NCBI GenBank assembly: GCA_030427405.1 | Contig: JAUHXK010000009.1 | Coordinates: 124,001 to 188,000, forward strand | Reading direction: 5' to 3' | Source of the DNA: Alphaproteobacteria bacterium | GTDB taxonomy: Bacteria > Pseudomonadota > Alphaproteobacteria > Rhodobacterales > Rhodobacteraceae | Length of the DNA stretch: 64,000 bases | Part shown: in pieces, positions 28,697-38,200 of the stretch | How the letters are laid out: the number at the start of each line of letters is the position of its first letter | Numbering within the stretch: the stretch's first letter is position 1 | Made by a program: the position numbers and the translations under genes | The notes under the pieces: model-generated | The model's input: the letters and a program-made list of their open reading frames with translations, nothing else | What the model was told of the DNA's origin: nothing | Databases searched by the model: none

Positions 28697-29460
28697 TCCG
28701 CGTCGGAAAACCGTTGATGCAACATGTTCATTCCGGCGATCCAGCGGTCGTAATCTTCTGATTTCGAACGGATATAATCCTGAACATGCGCGTGAGGCAG
28801 GATCAGGAATTGTTCTTTGCGCAATGCCTGAACGCAGGTCTCGGCGACGTCTTTGGGTTCAAGTATGCCGTCCAGGGACGCCACTGAAAACTCGTGACCT
28901 TTCATCATCTCGGATCGCACGGCCTGCGGGCACAGAACGGAAACCTTGATGCCACGATGGCCATAGGTCAAAGCCAGCCATTCGGCAAATCCGACGGATG
29001 CGTGTTTGGTGACACCATACGGTGCGGCACCGGGCTGGTTCAGCAAACCCGCAGCCGATGCGGTGATCAGGATGTAGCCGTGGCCGCGCGTCAACATGCG
29101 CGGCACCAGATGCCGCGCCGTCCAGACCTGGGACATCACATTGGTTTTCCAGGTCCGGTCCCAGTCTTCGTCAGAAGTTTCCGGGCCGCCCAGCGTCAGG
29201 ATGCCCGCATTCGCACAGAACAGATCAATCGGTGCGATCTGATCTTCGACATGGGCAATCAGTGCCTGAATGTCGCTTTCCCTGGAAACGTCGCATTCGA
29301 ACGCATGTCCGCCCAAATGCCGCGCCAAATCCTGCGCGCCCTGGACATCGATATCGGCACAGACGATCCGCGCGCCTTGGTCTGCGAAACCTTCGGCCAG
29401 ACCTTTTCCGATACCCGATGCAGCACCGGTAACGACAACCGTCTTTCCATTGAGGTCCAT
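28693..29460 (-). CDS. SDR-family oxidoreductase (second)
   Basis: 255 aa. VVTGAASGIGKGLAEGFADQ is the nucleotide site, CANAGIL the central NAG variant, and ITASAAGLLNQPGAAPYGVTKHA the Ser/Tyr/Lys active site. The C-terminal stretch HVQDYIRSKSEDYDRWIAGM is not typical of fatty-acid reductases and resembles SDRs found beside acyl-CoA dehydrogenases. Lies 129 bases downstream of gcdH on the same strand. Its 3' end overlaps tesB by four bases in convergent orientation. Confidence 0.9.
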   Translation of the reverse strand: MDLNGKTVVVTGAASGIGKGLAEGFADQGARIVCADIDVQGAQDLARHLGGHAFECDVSRESDIQALIAHVEDQIAPIDLFCANAGILTLGGPETSDEDWDRTWKTNVMSQVWTARHLVPRMLTRGHGYILITASAAGLLNQPGAAPYGVTKHASVGFAEWLALTYGHRGIKVSVLCPQAVRSEMMKGHEFSVASLDGILEPKDVAETCVQALRKEQFLILPHAHVQDYIRSKSEDYDRWIAGMNMLHQRFSDAD

Positions 29461-29589
29461 AGGGCGCGCTCCTTGGCTGCGTTTAAAGACCAGCGTAACA
29501 TCTTGAAAACACGCCGTCAGCCCGTATTCGCCTGCATCTGCTAACGTTGCTCTTTACCATAATACCGATTACGCGACCAATGGATGACC

Positions 29590-30819
29590 CTAGTAGAATG
29601 CCTGCAACCCGGTCTGCGCACGACCAAGGATCAACGCGTGAACGTCATGTGTCCCCTCATATGTGTTCACGGTCTCAAGGTTGACCATATGGCGCACCAC
29701 GTTGAATTCCAGTGAAATTCCGTTGCCACCGTGCATGTCACGCGCCATCCGCGCGATATCCAGCGCCTTGCCGCAATTGTTTCGTTTGATGATCGAGATC
29801 ATCTCGGGCGCGGCCTGTGCCTGATCCATCAACCGGCCGACGCGCAAACTGGCTTGCAAGCCCAATGAGATCTCGGTCTGCATGTCGGCAAGCTTGCGTT
29901 GGAACAATTGCGTCTGCGCCAACGGCCGGTTGAACTGTTTCCGGTCCAGACCGTATTGATGCGCGGCATGCCAGCAGGCTTCGGCTGCGCCCATGGCACC
30001 CCAGCTGATCCCGTATCTTGCGCGGTTCAGGCACCCGAACGGTCCTTTCAACCCCTGAACATGTGGCAACAACGCGCCCTCGTCCACCTCGACGCCGTCC
30101 ATCACGATCTCGCCGGTGATCGAAGCACGCAGGCTCAACTTGTTCTGAATTTTCGGTGCGCTGAGGCCCTTCATGCCTTTGGCTAGGATGAAGCCGCGGA
30201 TCTTGCCATCGTGGGCGTCGGACTTGGCCCAGACAACAAATACATCTGCAATCGGCGCGTTCGAAATCCACATCTTGGTGCCGGTGATGCGATAGCCGCC
30301 GTCGATCTTTTCGGCGCGCGTTTTCATACCCGCCGGGTCCGAGCCTGCATCCGGTTCTGTCAGGCCAAAGCAGCCGATATATGCGCCACTGGCAAGTTTG
30401 GGCAGGTATTTTTGGCGCTGCTCTTCACTTCCGTAGGCATAGATCGGGTACATGACCAGCGAACTCTGGACGGACATCATCGAGCGATAGCCGGAATCGA
30501 CCCGCTCGACCTCGCGCGCGACAAGACCATAGGTGACATAGCCTGCGCCGATGCCTCCGTATTCTTCGGGGATGGTGGTGCCCAACAAACCCATTTCGCC
30601 CATTTCACGGAAGATATCGGGGTCGGTTTCCTCGCTCTGGAACGCCTGGGTCACACGCGGTTGCAGTTTTTCCTGCGCATAGGCCCGGGCGCTGTCCGCG
30701 ATCAGCCGTTCTTCCTCGGTCAGTTGGTCGGCAATCCGGAACGGGTCCTGCCATGTGAATGTGCCAAGATCGGGCGCATCCTTGTCGCGCAGGGCAGGTC
30801 GTGTATCGGCGGCGGTCAT
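29590..30819 (-). CDS. gcdH: Glutaryl-CoA dehydrogenase (acyl-CoA dehydrogenase family)
   Basis: 409 aa FAD enzyme that oxidises and decarboxylates glutaryl-CoA to crotonyl-CoA in lysine/tryptophan breakdown. [20 protein letters not shown] is the flavin-side signature, and [16 protein letters not shown] holds the catalytic Glu (~residue 388); [17 protein letters not shown] is typical of GcdH rather than short-chain dehydrogenases. ATG 30819 has AGGAGG upstream; the track start lies 42 codons earlier inside the divergent LysR gene. A LysR regulator is divergent, as in GcdR-type control. Confidence 0.93.
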   Translation of the reverse strand: MTAADTRPALRDKDAPDLGTFTWQDPFRIADQLTEEERLIADSARAYAQEKLQPRVTQAFQSEETDPDIFREMGEMGLLGTTIPEEYGGIGAGYVTYGLVAREVERVDSGYRSMMSVQSSLVMYPIYAYGSEEQRQKYLPKLASGAYIGCFGLTEPDAGSDPAGMKTRAEKIDGGYRITGTKMWISNAPIADVFVVWAKSDAHDGKIRGFILAKGMKGLSAPKIQNKLSLRASITGEIVMDGVEVDEGALLPHVQGLKGPFGCLNRARYGISWGAMGAAEACWHAAHQYGLDRKQFNRPLAQTQLFQRKLADMQTEISLGLQASLRVGRLMDQAQAAPEMISIIKRNNCGKALDIARMARDMHGGNGISLEFNVVRHMVNLETVNTYEGTHDVHALILGRAQTGLQAFY

Positions 30820-30881
30820 AATAGTCCTCCTGTCAGGGGTTGCGTGCACCCTACCCTGCGGTTTGGGCAAAAAACAGCAAG

Positions 30882-30894
30882 ACATTGGCAATGT
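30882..30894. promoter_or_regulatory. Perfect 13-bp palindrome between gcdH and the LysR gene
   Basis: ACATTGGCAATGT: six bases each side of a central G, a perfect dyad in the 95-bp divergent promoter region, 20 bp from the LysR start. A plausible LysR-type operator. Confidence 0.5.
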
Positions 30895-30914
30895 TTCATG
30901 AGTAAAGGGAATAG

Positions 30915-31826
30915 ATGAACCATTCTCGCCGCCTATATCCGTCAATCGCCTCGCTTAGGGCGCTCGAAGCATTGGACCGTCTCGGTTCGGCCTCGGCCGT
31001 GGCCGAGGAACTTGCGCTGACCCAAAGCGCGGTCAGCCGACAATTGCAGACGCTTGAAGCGCAATTGGGTGTTTCGCTGGTCAGCCGGGAAAGAAAGCGC
31101 CTGTCGCTGACGCCCGTTGCGCGCACATATGTTGCTGATATTCGGCAAGGGTTGAACCTGATCGCGCAAGCCTCGTTGAAGCTGCATGTCGCACCTGCTG
31201 GCGGGACCCTGAACCTTGCCATATTGCCGACATTCGGGATGCGCTGGCTGGTACCCCGACTGCCTGACTTTGCGCGCCGCCACCCCGAGATCACGATCAA
31301 CATGGCAACCCGTCTTCGCCCTTTCAACTTCGAGGCGGAACCCTTTGACGCCGCGTTGCATTTTGGCGAAACTGACTGGCCTGGAACGGACCGGTTGTTG
31401 TTGCGTCTTGAACGTGTCGTGCCCGTTTGCGCGCCGCAACTTTTGGCGGCGGCGTCGGTGAACAGCCCGCAGGATCTGCTGCGGATGCCGCTGTTGCATA
31501 TCCAGACCAGACCGCGGGCATGGCAGGACTGGTTCCGGCAGGTGGGTGTTCAGCATGCGGGACCCCTGCCCGGCACGGTGTATGATCAGTTCACGACGAT
31601 CAACCAGGCCGCGTTGCACGGACTGGGTGCGGCGTTGCTGCCCAATTACCTGATCGAACAAGACCTTGCGACGGGTGACCTGGTCCCCCTGTTTCCCGAC
31701 ACGACCGAGACAATGGGCGCCTATTACCTGGTCTGGCCCAAGACGAAATCGGATGACGCAAATCTACGCGAGTTTCGTCATTGGCTCGGGTCGCAGGCGC
31801 AGGTCGAAGAAACCTTGCCCAGATAG
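30915..31826 (+). CDS. LysR-family transcriptional regulator (GcvA/GcdR-like)
   Basis: 303 aa. The N-terminal winged HTH shows the LysR core [20 protein letters not shown] (residues ~35-54). The C-terminal part is a PBP-type effector domain with [10 protein letters not shown]. The N-terminus [20 protein letters not shown] is like GcvA-type LysRs. Divergent from gcdH with 95 bp between, so it probably senses a pathway intermediate and controls gcdH and itself. A palindrome lies in the shared region. Confidence 0.9.
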   Translation: MNHSRRLYPSIASLRALEALDRLGSASAVAEELALTQSAVSRQLQTLEAQLGVSLVSRERKRLSLTPVARTYVADIRQGLNLIAQASLKLHVAPAGGTLNLAILPTFGMRWLVPRLPDFARRHPEITINMATRLRPFNFEAEPFDAALHFGETDWPGTDRLLLRLERVVPVCAPQLLAAASVNSPQDLLRMPLLHIQTRPRAWQDWFRQVGVQHAGPLPGTVYDQFTTINQAALHGLGAALLPNYLIEQDLATGDLVPLFPDTTETMGAYYLVWPKTKSDDANLREFRHWLGSQAQVEETLPR

Positions 31827-31846
31827 GCCTGCAATCTGCGCCAAGG

Positions 31847-32536
31847 TTACCCCAGCGCATACCCCGCGCCGCGCACTGTCCGAACCGGATCGTTGCCGCC
31901 ATGCTGCGTCAGGGCTTTGCGCAACCGTCCGATATGCACGTCCACGGTTCGCGTATCGACATAGATATCGCGACCCCAGACCCTGTCCAAAAGCTGCTCT
32001 CGGCTCCAGACCCGGCCAGGTTTTTCCATGAATGTGCTCAGCAGCCTGAACTCGGTCGGGCCGAGTTTCAGTGGTTTGCTGTCGCGGCTGACCTTGTGGG
32101 TTTCTGAATCCAGGATGATGTCATCGAATTCCAGCCTGAGCCCAACCGTCGCCGGACGTACGCGGCGCAACTGCGTGCGGACGCGCGCCATCAGTTCAAC
32201 CACCGAATAGGGTTTGACCACATAGTCATCGGCGCCGGTTTCCAGGCCCCGAACCTTGTCCACCTCTTCCGACCGGGCCGATAGCATGATGATCGGAATG
32301 GTTCGGGTGTCTGGCCGCATTTTAAGGCGCCGGCAGACCTCGATCCCGCTAAGGTTGGGCATCATCCAGTCAAGGACGATGATGTCGGGGCTGTCTTCAT
32401 CGACCAGCAACAGCGCTTCGTCGCCGTTGCCGGCCTTGGATACCCGAAACCCTTCGGCTTCGAGGTTGTAGGCCAGCACTTCGCGTTGGGCCAGTTCATC
32501 CTCGACCACCAGTACGGTTGGTTGATCCGCGGACAT
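31847..32536 (-). CDS. phoB: Phosphate regulon response regulator PhoB
   Basis: 229 aa. Receiver domain: VVEDELAQREVLAYNLEAEG, phospho-acceptor Asp ~56 in IIVLDWMMPNLSG, PIIMLSAR, and YVVKPYSVVELMAR. OmpR-type winged-helix output: LKLGPTEFRLLSTFMEKPGR, TRTVDVHIGRLRKAL. It is the last gene of phoR-pst-phoU-phoB. Phosphorylated by PhoR, it binds Pho boxes such as the one before pstS. Convergent with the LysR gene with 20 bp between. Confidence 0.96.
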   Translation of the reverse strand: MSADQPTVLVVEDELAQREVLAYNLEAEGFRVSKAGNGDEALLLVDEDSPDIIVLDWMMPNLSGIEVCRRLKMRPDTRTIPIIMLSARSEEVDKVRGLETGADDYVVKPYSVVELMARVRTQLRRVRPATVGLRLEFDDIILDSETHKVSRDSKPLKLGPTEFRLLSTFMEKPGRVWSREQLLDRVWGRDIYVDTRTVDVHIGRLRKALTQHGGNDPVRTVRGAGYALG

Positions 32537-32547
32537 GAAACGATCTC

Positions 32548-33249
32548 CTAAACGGTCTGTGACGTCGTATCGGCCTTGGTGCGCGTCTCAGTCGGACGTT
32601 CGCCGGTAACAAGATACACCACCTGTTCCGCAATAGAGGTCACGTGGTCGCCCATGCGTTCGATATTCTTGGCGATGAAATGCAAATGCATGCACGAGGA
32701 TATGTTGCGCGGATCCTCGGCCATAAAGGTCAGAAGTTCGCGGAACAGCCCATTATACATCTGGTCCACTTCGGCGTCGCGTTCGATGACGTCGGCGGCA
32801 AGTTCGGCGTCACGCTGGATATAGGCATCCAGTGCGTCACGCAGCATACGCTCCACTTCACGCGCCATGCGCCGCAGGGCCGCGGCGCTGCCGTCGATAT
32901 GGGAGACTTCTACCAGAACCGAGGTCCGTTTGGCGATATTCTTGGAATAATCCCCGATGCGTTCCAGGTTGCCTGAAACTTTCATCACCGACAGAACCAA
33001 TCGCAGGTCACCAGCCGTGGGCGCGCGCAGCGCAATCACGCGGGCGGCTTCTTCGTTGATCAACTCTTCGAGTGTATCAATGGCGGCGTCGCCCTTGCGG
33101 ACTTGGTCGGCCAACTCTTCGTCCCGCTCTTCCAACGAGCGCGCGGCGCCCATGATCGAGGCTTCGACTAGCCCGCCCATTTTCATGATATGGGCCTGGA
33201 TGGCCTCGAGATCGCGGTCGAACGCGGATGCAATATGTTGTTCGCTCAT
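32548..33249 (-). CDS. phoU: Phosphate signalling protein PhoU
   Basis: 233 aa all-helical protein with two PhoU repeats. Typical metal-binding motifs are VSGNLERIGDYSKNIAKRT and AKNIERMGDHVTSIAEQVV. It represses PhoR signalling when phosphate is plentiful and modulates the Pst transporter. The track adds 31 codons; ATG 33249 lies 16 bases after the pstB stop. Confidence 0.96.
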   Translation of the reverse strand: MSEQHIASAFDRDLEAIQAHIMKMGGLVEASIMGAARSLEERDEELADQVRKGDAAIDTLEELINEEAARVIALRAPTAGDLRLVLSVMKVSGNLERIGDYSKNIAKRTSVLVEVSHIDGSAAALRRMAREVERMLRDALDAYIQRDAELAADVIERDAEVDQMYNGLFRELLTFMAEDPRNISSCMHLHFIAKNIERMGDHVTSIAEQVVYLVTGERPTETRTKADTTSQTV

Positions 33250-33265
33250 ATCTGAATACCTGCTC

Positions 33266-34063
33266 TCAGCCGATCCGGCCGGTAATGTAGCTTTCCGTGC
33301 GCGGATCAACGGGGTTCGTGAAAATCTGTCCGGTTTCGCCAAACTCGACCAGGTTGCCCAGGTGGAAAAACGCGGTTTTCTGGCTGACGCGGGCCGCCTG
33401 CTGCATCGAGTGCGTCACGATCACGACCGAATACTGGCTGCGCAATTCGTCGATCAGTTCCTCGACTTGCGCGGTGGCAATCGGGTCCAGCGCCGAGCAG
33501 GGTTCGTCCATCAGCAGAACCTCGGGTTCAGTCGCAACGGCACGGGCGATGCACAGACGCTGCTGCTGACCACCCGACAGACCGGTGCCCGGGGCATCCA
33601 GACGGTCTTTGACCTCGTTCCAGATCGCGCCCCGACGCAGGGATTTTTCGACGATCTCGTCCAGCTCGGCCTTGTTCTTGGCCAGGCCGTGAATGCGCGG
33701 CCCATAGGCCACGTTGTCATAGATCGACTTGGGAAACGGGTTCGGCTTCTGGAACACCATCCCGACCTTTGCGCGCAGCTGCACCGGGTCGACGCGCTTG
33801 TCATAGATGTCTTCACCGTCCAGCCGGAACGAGCCTTCGACGCGGGCGACATCAATCGTGTCGTTCATTCGGTTCAGGCAGCGCAGGAATGTCGACTTGC
33901 CGCAACCTGATGGGCCGATAAAGGCGGTGACGGTTTTGTCTTCGATGTCGACATTCACATCTTTGATAGCGTGAGTGTCTCCGTAGTAGACTTGGCAGTC
34001 ACGGCACTCCAGCTTGATTTCGTTCGTGTCCACTTCTCTCTCCACTCGCGACATGTCGTTCAT
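33266..34063 (-). CDS. pstB: Phosphate ABC transporter ATPase PstB
   Basis: 265 aa. Walker [10 protein letters not shown], signature [20 protein letters not shown], Walker [14 protein letters not shown], switch His in [34 protein letters not shown] at the N-terminus is the PstB-type start. It drives phosphate import with PstA/PstC. Starts 15 bases after the pstA stop. Confidence 0.97.
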   Translation of the reverse strand: MNDMSRVEREVDTNEIKLECRDCQVYYGDTHAIKDVNVDIEDKTVTAFIGPSGCGKSTFLRCLNRMNDTIDVARVEGSFRLDGEDIYDKRVDPVQLRAKVGMVFQKPNPFPKSIYDNVAYGPRIHGLAKNKAELDEIVEKSLRRGAIWNEVKDRLDAPGTGLSGGQQQRLCIARAVATEPEVLLMDEPCSALDPIATAQVEELIDELRSQYSVVIVTHSMQQAARVSQKTAFFHLGNLVEFGETGQIFTNPVDPRTESYITGRIG

Positions 34064-34078
34064 TGTTCAGGCCCCTTT

Positions 34079-35410
34079 TTACCAGCGGCGTTCAAAGCGG
34101 CGGCGCAGGATGATAGCGATTATATTCATCGACAGCAGGAAAATCAGAAGAATGATAATCCCGCCCCATGCCTTTTCATAAAACCCGACATCCGCCCGCG
34201 CAGCCCAGGTATAGATCTGGGCCGGCATGGCCGAGTTGGGCTCGGTAAACCCGGCAAGAAAACCGTCAGGGTATCCACGGGCCACGAACCCGACCATCCC
34301 GATCAGCAGCAGTGGCGCGGTCTCGCCAAGTGCCTGCGCCAGTCCGATGATGGTACCGGTCAGGATGCCGGGGGCCGCCAGCGGCAGCACATGGTGGAAT
34401 ACCGCCTGCATCTTCGAGGCCCCTACCCCAAGCGCCGCATCGCGGATCGACGGCGGAACCGCCTTGAGCGATGCGCGGGTCGAGATGATGATCGTCGGCA
34501 GGGTCATCAGGGTCAGCACCAGCCCCCCGACCAGGGGTGCCGATTGCGGCAGGTGCATGAACTGGATGAACACGGCCAGACCCAGGATACCGAAGACGAT
34601 CGACGGAACAGCGGCCAGGTTCGAAATGTTCACCTCGATCAGGTCGGTAAACCGGTTCTGCGGCGCGAATTCTTCCAGATAGATCGACGCGGCCACACCA
34701 ATGGGCAGCGACAGGCCAAGGACAACCAGCATCATGAAGAATGATCCCACGACCGAGGCACCAATCCCGGCACCGCCCGGATTGTCCACGCCAGAATCCG
34801 CCCCGGTGATAAAGGGCCAGTTGAACGCCTGTTTGACGATCCCGGCCTCTTCCAGTGCATCAACAAGGTCCAGGTCGCTTTTCTGCAGGAACCGGCTGTC
34901 CTGCATGGTATCACGGGACACGCGGCCTTTGAAATACCCGTCCACCCGGCTTGACGCGGTCAGGTCAAACGCGACCGGTTCGCCGATCTTGTCGGGATTG
35001 TCGCTGTAGAATGTGCGGATGGTTCCGCCGACTTTGCCCAAAAGACGCTCGATGGCGGCCTCGTCGACCGCGACATTCAATCCGCGCTCATCCAGCTCGG
35101 ATTTCAGGGCGGCAATGAACAGGTTCGAATAGGCCTTGGTCTTGAACAACTCGCCTTCGGCTTCGGTGCGCTGCGCCTCGGTCAGGGTGAAATCGACACT
35201 TATGACCGTGCGTTTGAAGGCGGGTATCCCTTCGGACAGGATGGATGTGAACAGAACCACCAGAAAGAACAGGCCTGTTGCAATGGCCGCAATCCCATAG
35301 GCGCGGAACCGTTTTTCGGCATTGGCCCGTTTGCGCGTGTGCGCGTCCGTGGCCGTCAGCGAAACAGAGTGGCGGCCCGTTTCGGGGGTCTGCATGCTTG
35401 CGTCGGTCAT
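34079..35410 (-). CDS. pstA: Phosphate ABC transporter permease PstA, long form with periplasmic insert
   Basis: 443 aa, against about 280 for E. coli PstA. Residues ~1-65 form a cytoplasmic start and first helix (YGIAAIATGLFFLVVLFTSI). Then about 120 residues of soluble sequence (FTLTEAQRTEAEGELFKTKA to DSRFLQKSDLDLVDALEEAG) precede the permease domain: GIGASVVGSFFMMLVVLGLS and ALGVGASKMQAVFHHVLPLA. The N-terminal region matches the DUF3333-type extension known in PstA. The start overlaps the pstC stop as ATGA. Confidence 0.95.
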   Translation of the reverse strand: MTDASMQTPETGRHSVSLTATDAHTRKRANAEKRFRAYGIAAIATGLFFLVVLFTSILSEGIPAFKRTVISVDFTLTEAQRTEAEGELFKTKAYSNLFIAALKSELDERGLNVAVDEAAIERLLGKVGGTIRTFYSDNPDKIGEPVAFDLTASSRVDGYFKGRVSRDTMQDSRFLQKSDLDLVDALEEAGIVKQAFNWPFITGADSGVDNPGGAGIGASVVGSFFMMLVVLGLSLPIGVAASIYLEEFAPQNRFTDLIEVNISNLAAVPSIVFGILGLAVFIQFMHLPQSAPLVGGLVLTLMTLPTIIISTRASLKAVPPSIRDAALGVGASKMQAVFHHVLPLAAPGILTGTIIGLAQALGETAPLLLIGMVGFVARGYPDGFLAGFTEPNSAMPAQIYTWAARADVGFYEKAWGGIIILLIFLLSMNIIAIILRRRFERRW

Positions 35411-36879
35411 TCGTACTGCTCCCGGTACTTGCGCACGATGTAGAGGGCAAAGATATTGAGCCCCAGTGTCAGGATGAACAGGGTCATCCCCAGGGCAAAG
35501 GCCACCAGCGCCTCGGGCGAGGCAAAATCCGCGTCCCCGGTCAACTGGCTGACGATTTTGGCCGTGACGGTGGTCATGGCTTCGAATGGGTTAAGGCTCA
35601 GGCGGGCGGCTGCGCCAGCGCCGAGAACCACGATCATGGTTTCCCCGATGGCCCGCGACGCGGCCAGAAGGATGGCGCCGACAATCCCCGGCAACGCGGC
35701 CGGAAGAACGACCTGGCGGATGGTTTCGGATTGCGTGGCACCCAGACCGTAAGACCCATCCCGCATGGCCTGCGGAACAGCGTTGATGATGTCGTCCGAC
35801 AGCGACGAGACAAACGGGATCAGCATGATCCCCATCACCAGACCCGCGGTCATGACCGCCGTGCCCGCTTTCATCCAGCCCAGCCCGTCATCGCCAAAGA
35901 CGCTCAGCAAAAGGGGCCCGACGGTCAGCAGCGCAAACAAGCCGTAGACGATGGTCGGGATACCGGCCAGCACCTCAAGCAGAGGTTTGGCAAAGGCGCG
36001 GACCTTTGGAGAGGCGTATTCGCTCAGGTAGATCGCCGCGAAAAGGCCGATTGGCACAGCGACCAACAGCGCCACGAGCGAGATGTAGAAGGTGCCCCAC
36101 AGCAAGGGCAGGATGCCCAAAGATGACGACCCGCCGCGCCCCGAAAAACTGGGCGCCCAGGTTTTGCCAAAAAAGAAATCCGTTGCCGGGTACAGCTTGA
36201 AGAATTCCCAGGTGTTGAACACCAGCGAAAGAACGATCCCGACCGTTGTCAAAATCGCGATGGATGCAGCGCCCAGCAACAGAATGCGGATACCCTGCTC
36301 GACCACGTTGCGCGCACGGTATTCCGAATGCGTCTGAAACAGGCTGAACACCGCGCCGGCGATCGCCACCACGATCACCGCTATGGACATGATCTTGTAA
36401 CCGGAGGCCGTCATAACCCGGTATCCCTGCGCGGCGCGCAGAACCGGTTGCGTGATCTCGGATGTCACGACCTGACCCGCATCCTTCAGGCGCTGGGTCA
36501 TGTCCGCTGCATCGGCCTGGGCGTCGCGGGCCTCGGTTTCGGCGATCTGTCCCTGCGCCACGGCATTGTCCAGCCCGTCGGCGGTGCGGCGGACTTCGGC
36601 CATGACCAGGCTGTGGGACGACCCTTCCTTGATGGCGGTGTCAGGGATCATCCCGGAAATCTGGGAATTTACGTAAAGCGGCTGCGCCAACAGCCAGATA
36701 ATCAACAGACCAAAGGCCGGTACGACCGTCTTCAGCGCGACATTTGCCCCATAGAATGTGGGCAAGGAATGCAGGTTTCGGCTGTCGCCCCCCGCGCTCT
36801 GAAGCGCGCGCGACCGCCCGAGTACATACCCGACGGCGGCGATTGCAATGACGATCAGGAAAAGCCAAAGGATTGGCAT
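35407..36879 (-). CDS. pstC: Phosphate ABC transporter permease PstC, long form
   Basis: 490 aa, longer than E. coli PstC (about 320). The first ~200 residues include an N-terminal helix, a second helix (LKTVVPAFGLLIIWLLAQPL) and a coiled soluble segment (EVRRTADGLDNAVAQGQIAE), like the PstC_N extension. The C-terminal half is the BPD permease: KVRAFAKPLLEVLAGIPTIVYG and GLGATQSETIRQVVLPAALP. AGAGGG precedes the ATG. A hairpin lies between pstS and pstC. Confidence 0.95.
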   Translation of the reverse strand: MPILWLFLIVIAIAAVGYVLGRSRALQSAGGDSRNLHSLPTFYGANVALKTVVPAFGLLIIWLLAQPLYVNSQISGMIPDTAIKEGSSHSLVMAEVRRTADGLDNAVAQGQIAETEARDAQADAADMTQRLKDAGQVVTSEITQPVLRAAQGYRVMTASGYKIMSIAVIVVAIAGAVFSLFQTHSEYRARNVVEQGIRILLLGAASIAILTTVGIVLSLVFNTWEFFKLYPATDFFFGKTWAPSFSGRGGSSSLGILPLLWGTFYISLVALLVAVPIGLFAAIYLSEYASPKVRAFAKPLLEVLAGIPTIVYGLFALLTVGPLLLSVFGDDGLGWMKAGTAVMTAGLVMGIMLIPFVSSLSDDIINAVPQAMRDGSYGLGATQSETIRQVVLPAALPGIVGAILLAASRAIGETMIVVLGAGAAARLSLNPFEAMTTVTAKIVSQLTGDADFASPEALVAFALGMTLFILTLGLNIFALYIVRKYREQYE

Positions 36880-36922
36880 GACACCCTCTCAGGTCTGGTT
36901 TTGGGAAAAATTCGGGGCGCTG

Positions 36923-36949
36923 AGAGGGCGGCGGGTCGCGCCGCCCTCT
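36923..36949 (-). terminator. Strong hairpin between pstS and pstC
   Basis: An 11-bp perfect stem (AGAGGGCGGCG / CGCCGCCCTCT) with 5-base loop, followed on the minus strand by AATTTTTC. Probably ends or stabilises many pstS transcripts so the binding protein outnumbers the permease. Confidence 0.7.
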
Positions 36950-36973
36950 GGGCTGTTCAAACCAAAGGCGGAC

Positions 36974-38014
36974 TTAGCTGTCCGAACCCAGGGTTACTTC
37001 GTTGGCAATCGCATCCTGGGTCGCGGCCAGTTCAGGGTCGGCAACCAGGCCATAGTTGGCCAGCGGGCCCGAACCACCTGCGATCTCGTCAGCGGTGAAG
37101 AACTGAGCGTATTCTTTCAGGCCGGGGATCACGCCGATATGCGCTTTCTTGACATAGAAGAACAGCGGGCGCGAAACAGGGTATTCACCCGACGCGATGG
37201 TCTCGGTCGAAGGCGATACGCCGCCCATGGTGGCGACTTTCAGCTTGTCGGTGTTGTTCTCATAGAACGCCAGGCCGAACACGCCGATGCCGTTGGGGTT
37301 GGTGTCGATGCGCGCCAGGGTCTCGGTATAGTCACCGTCGATATCCACCGACTTGCCATCAGTGCGGACGTCCAGGCAGGCATCTTCGGCGTCATCTTCG
37401 CTCATGCCACCGGCAACCATGGCTTCCATTGCGCCGGTCGCTTCGCAGCCTTCCAGCAGAACCTTGTCTTCGAACACTTCACGGGTGCCGTGCTTGGTGC
37501 CGGGGATGAACATGGCGATTTCCACGTCGGGCAGGTCGGCGTTGAATTCGGCCCAGCTGTTGAAGCTGTTGTCGACCAGAGCGCCGTCTTTCATGACTTT
37601 CGAGCCGATTGCGTTATAGATGTCGGCAGGCTGGAACGCGGTGAAGGCCGGGCCGGACTGCTGGCTTGCAAAGACGATGCCGTCATAACCGATGCGCACT
37701 TCCATGATGTCGGTGACACCGTTTTCGGCGCAGGCTTTGATTTCTTTTTCGCGGATGGCGCGCGATGCGTTTGCAACGTCGATGGTGTTTTCGCCAACGC
37801 CTTCACAGAAACGCTTGAGGCCAGCCGAGGAACCGCCCGATTCAACAACCGGTGTCGGGAAATCGGTGTTTTCGCCGAACAGTTCGGCAACGATCGAAGC
37901 GTAGGGCAGCACGGTCGACGAACCAGCAACCTGGACGTTGTCGCGCGCAGCGGCTGCGGTGGCCGATACGGCAGCAATGGCAATGGCAGAAGCCGACAGT
38001 TTCACAAAGGACAT
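36974..38014 (-). CDS. pstS: Phosphate ABC transporter substrate-binding protein PstS
   Basis: 346 aa periplasmic binding protein. The Sec signal is MSFVKLSASAIAIAAVSATA. The mature protein starts RDNVQVAGSSTVLPYASIVA, whose GSST loop contributes to phosphate binding; GGSSAGLKRFCEGVGENTID and ASRAIREKEIKACAENGVTD follow. Four Cys residues might form two disulphides. The size and FCEGVGENTID place it in the PstS family typical of alphaproteobacteria. Preceded by AAGGAGA and by a Pho box. First gene of the pst operon. Confidence 0.96.
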   Translation of the reverse strand: MSFVKLSASAIAIAAVSATAAAARDNVQVAGSSTVLPYASIVAELFGENTDFPTPVVESGGSSAGLKRFCEGVGENTIDVANASRAIREKEIKACAENGVTDIMEVRIGYDGIVFASQQSGPAFTAFQPADIYNAIGSKVMKDGALVDNSFNSWAEFNADLPDVEIAMFIPGTKHGTREVFEDKVLLEGCEATGAMEAMVAGGMSEDDAEDACLDVRTDGKSVDIDGDYTETLARIDTNPNGIGVFGLAFYENNTDKLKVATMGGVSPSTETIASGEYPVSRPLFFYVKKAHIGVIPGLKEYAQFFTADEIAGGSGPLANYGLVADPELAATQDAIANEVTLGSDS

Positions 38015-38093
38015 TTCAGTCTCCTTGGTAGAGAAGTGTTCATGATCACCCCCATGATGATCCTGGCCGAACCCCTAGGGGCCTTGGGCAAAG

Positions 38094-38126
38094 CTTTTGT
38101 GACACCAACGTAACAGTTTTATGACA
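38094..38126 (-). promoter_or_regulatory. Pho box (PhoB binding site) upstream of pstS, three 11-bp repeats
   Basis: On the minus strand three head-to-tail 11-mers read TGTCATAAAAC, TGTTACGTTGG and TGTCACAAAAG. The first two closely match the Pho-box pattern (TGTCA repeated every 11 bp with an A/T-rich spacer). It lies about 80 bp before the pstS ATG, where PhoB would replace the -35. Phosphorylated PhoB from the same locus should bind here. Confidence 0.85.
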
Positions 38127-38200
38127 AGGAACGTCTTTTTGGGTTTTTACCTCAGGTCAGTCGCATCCAACCGCGTGAGGTCTCAGGGCGATAGCGCCCG

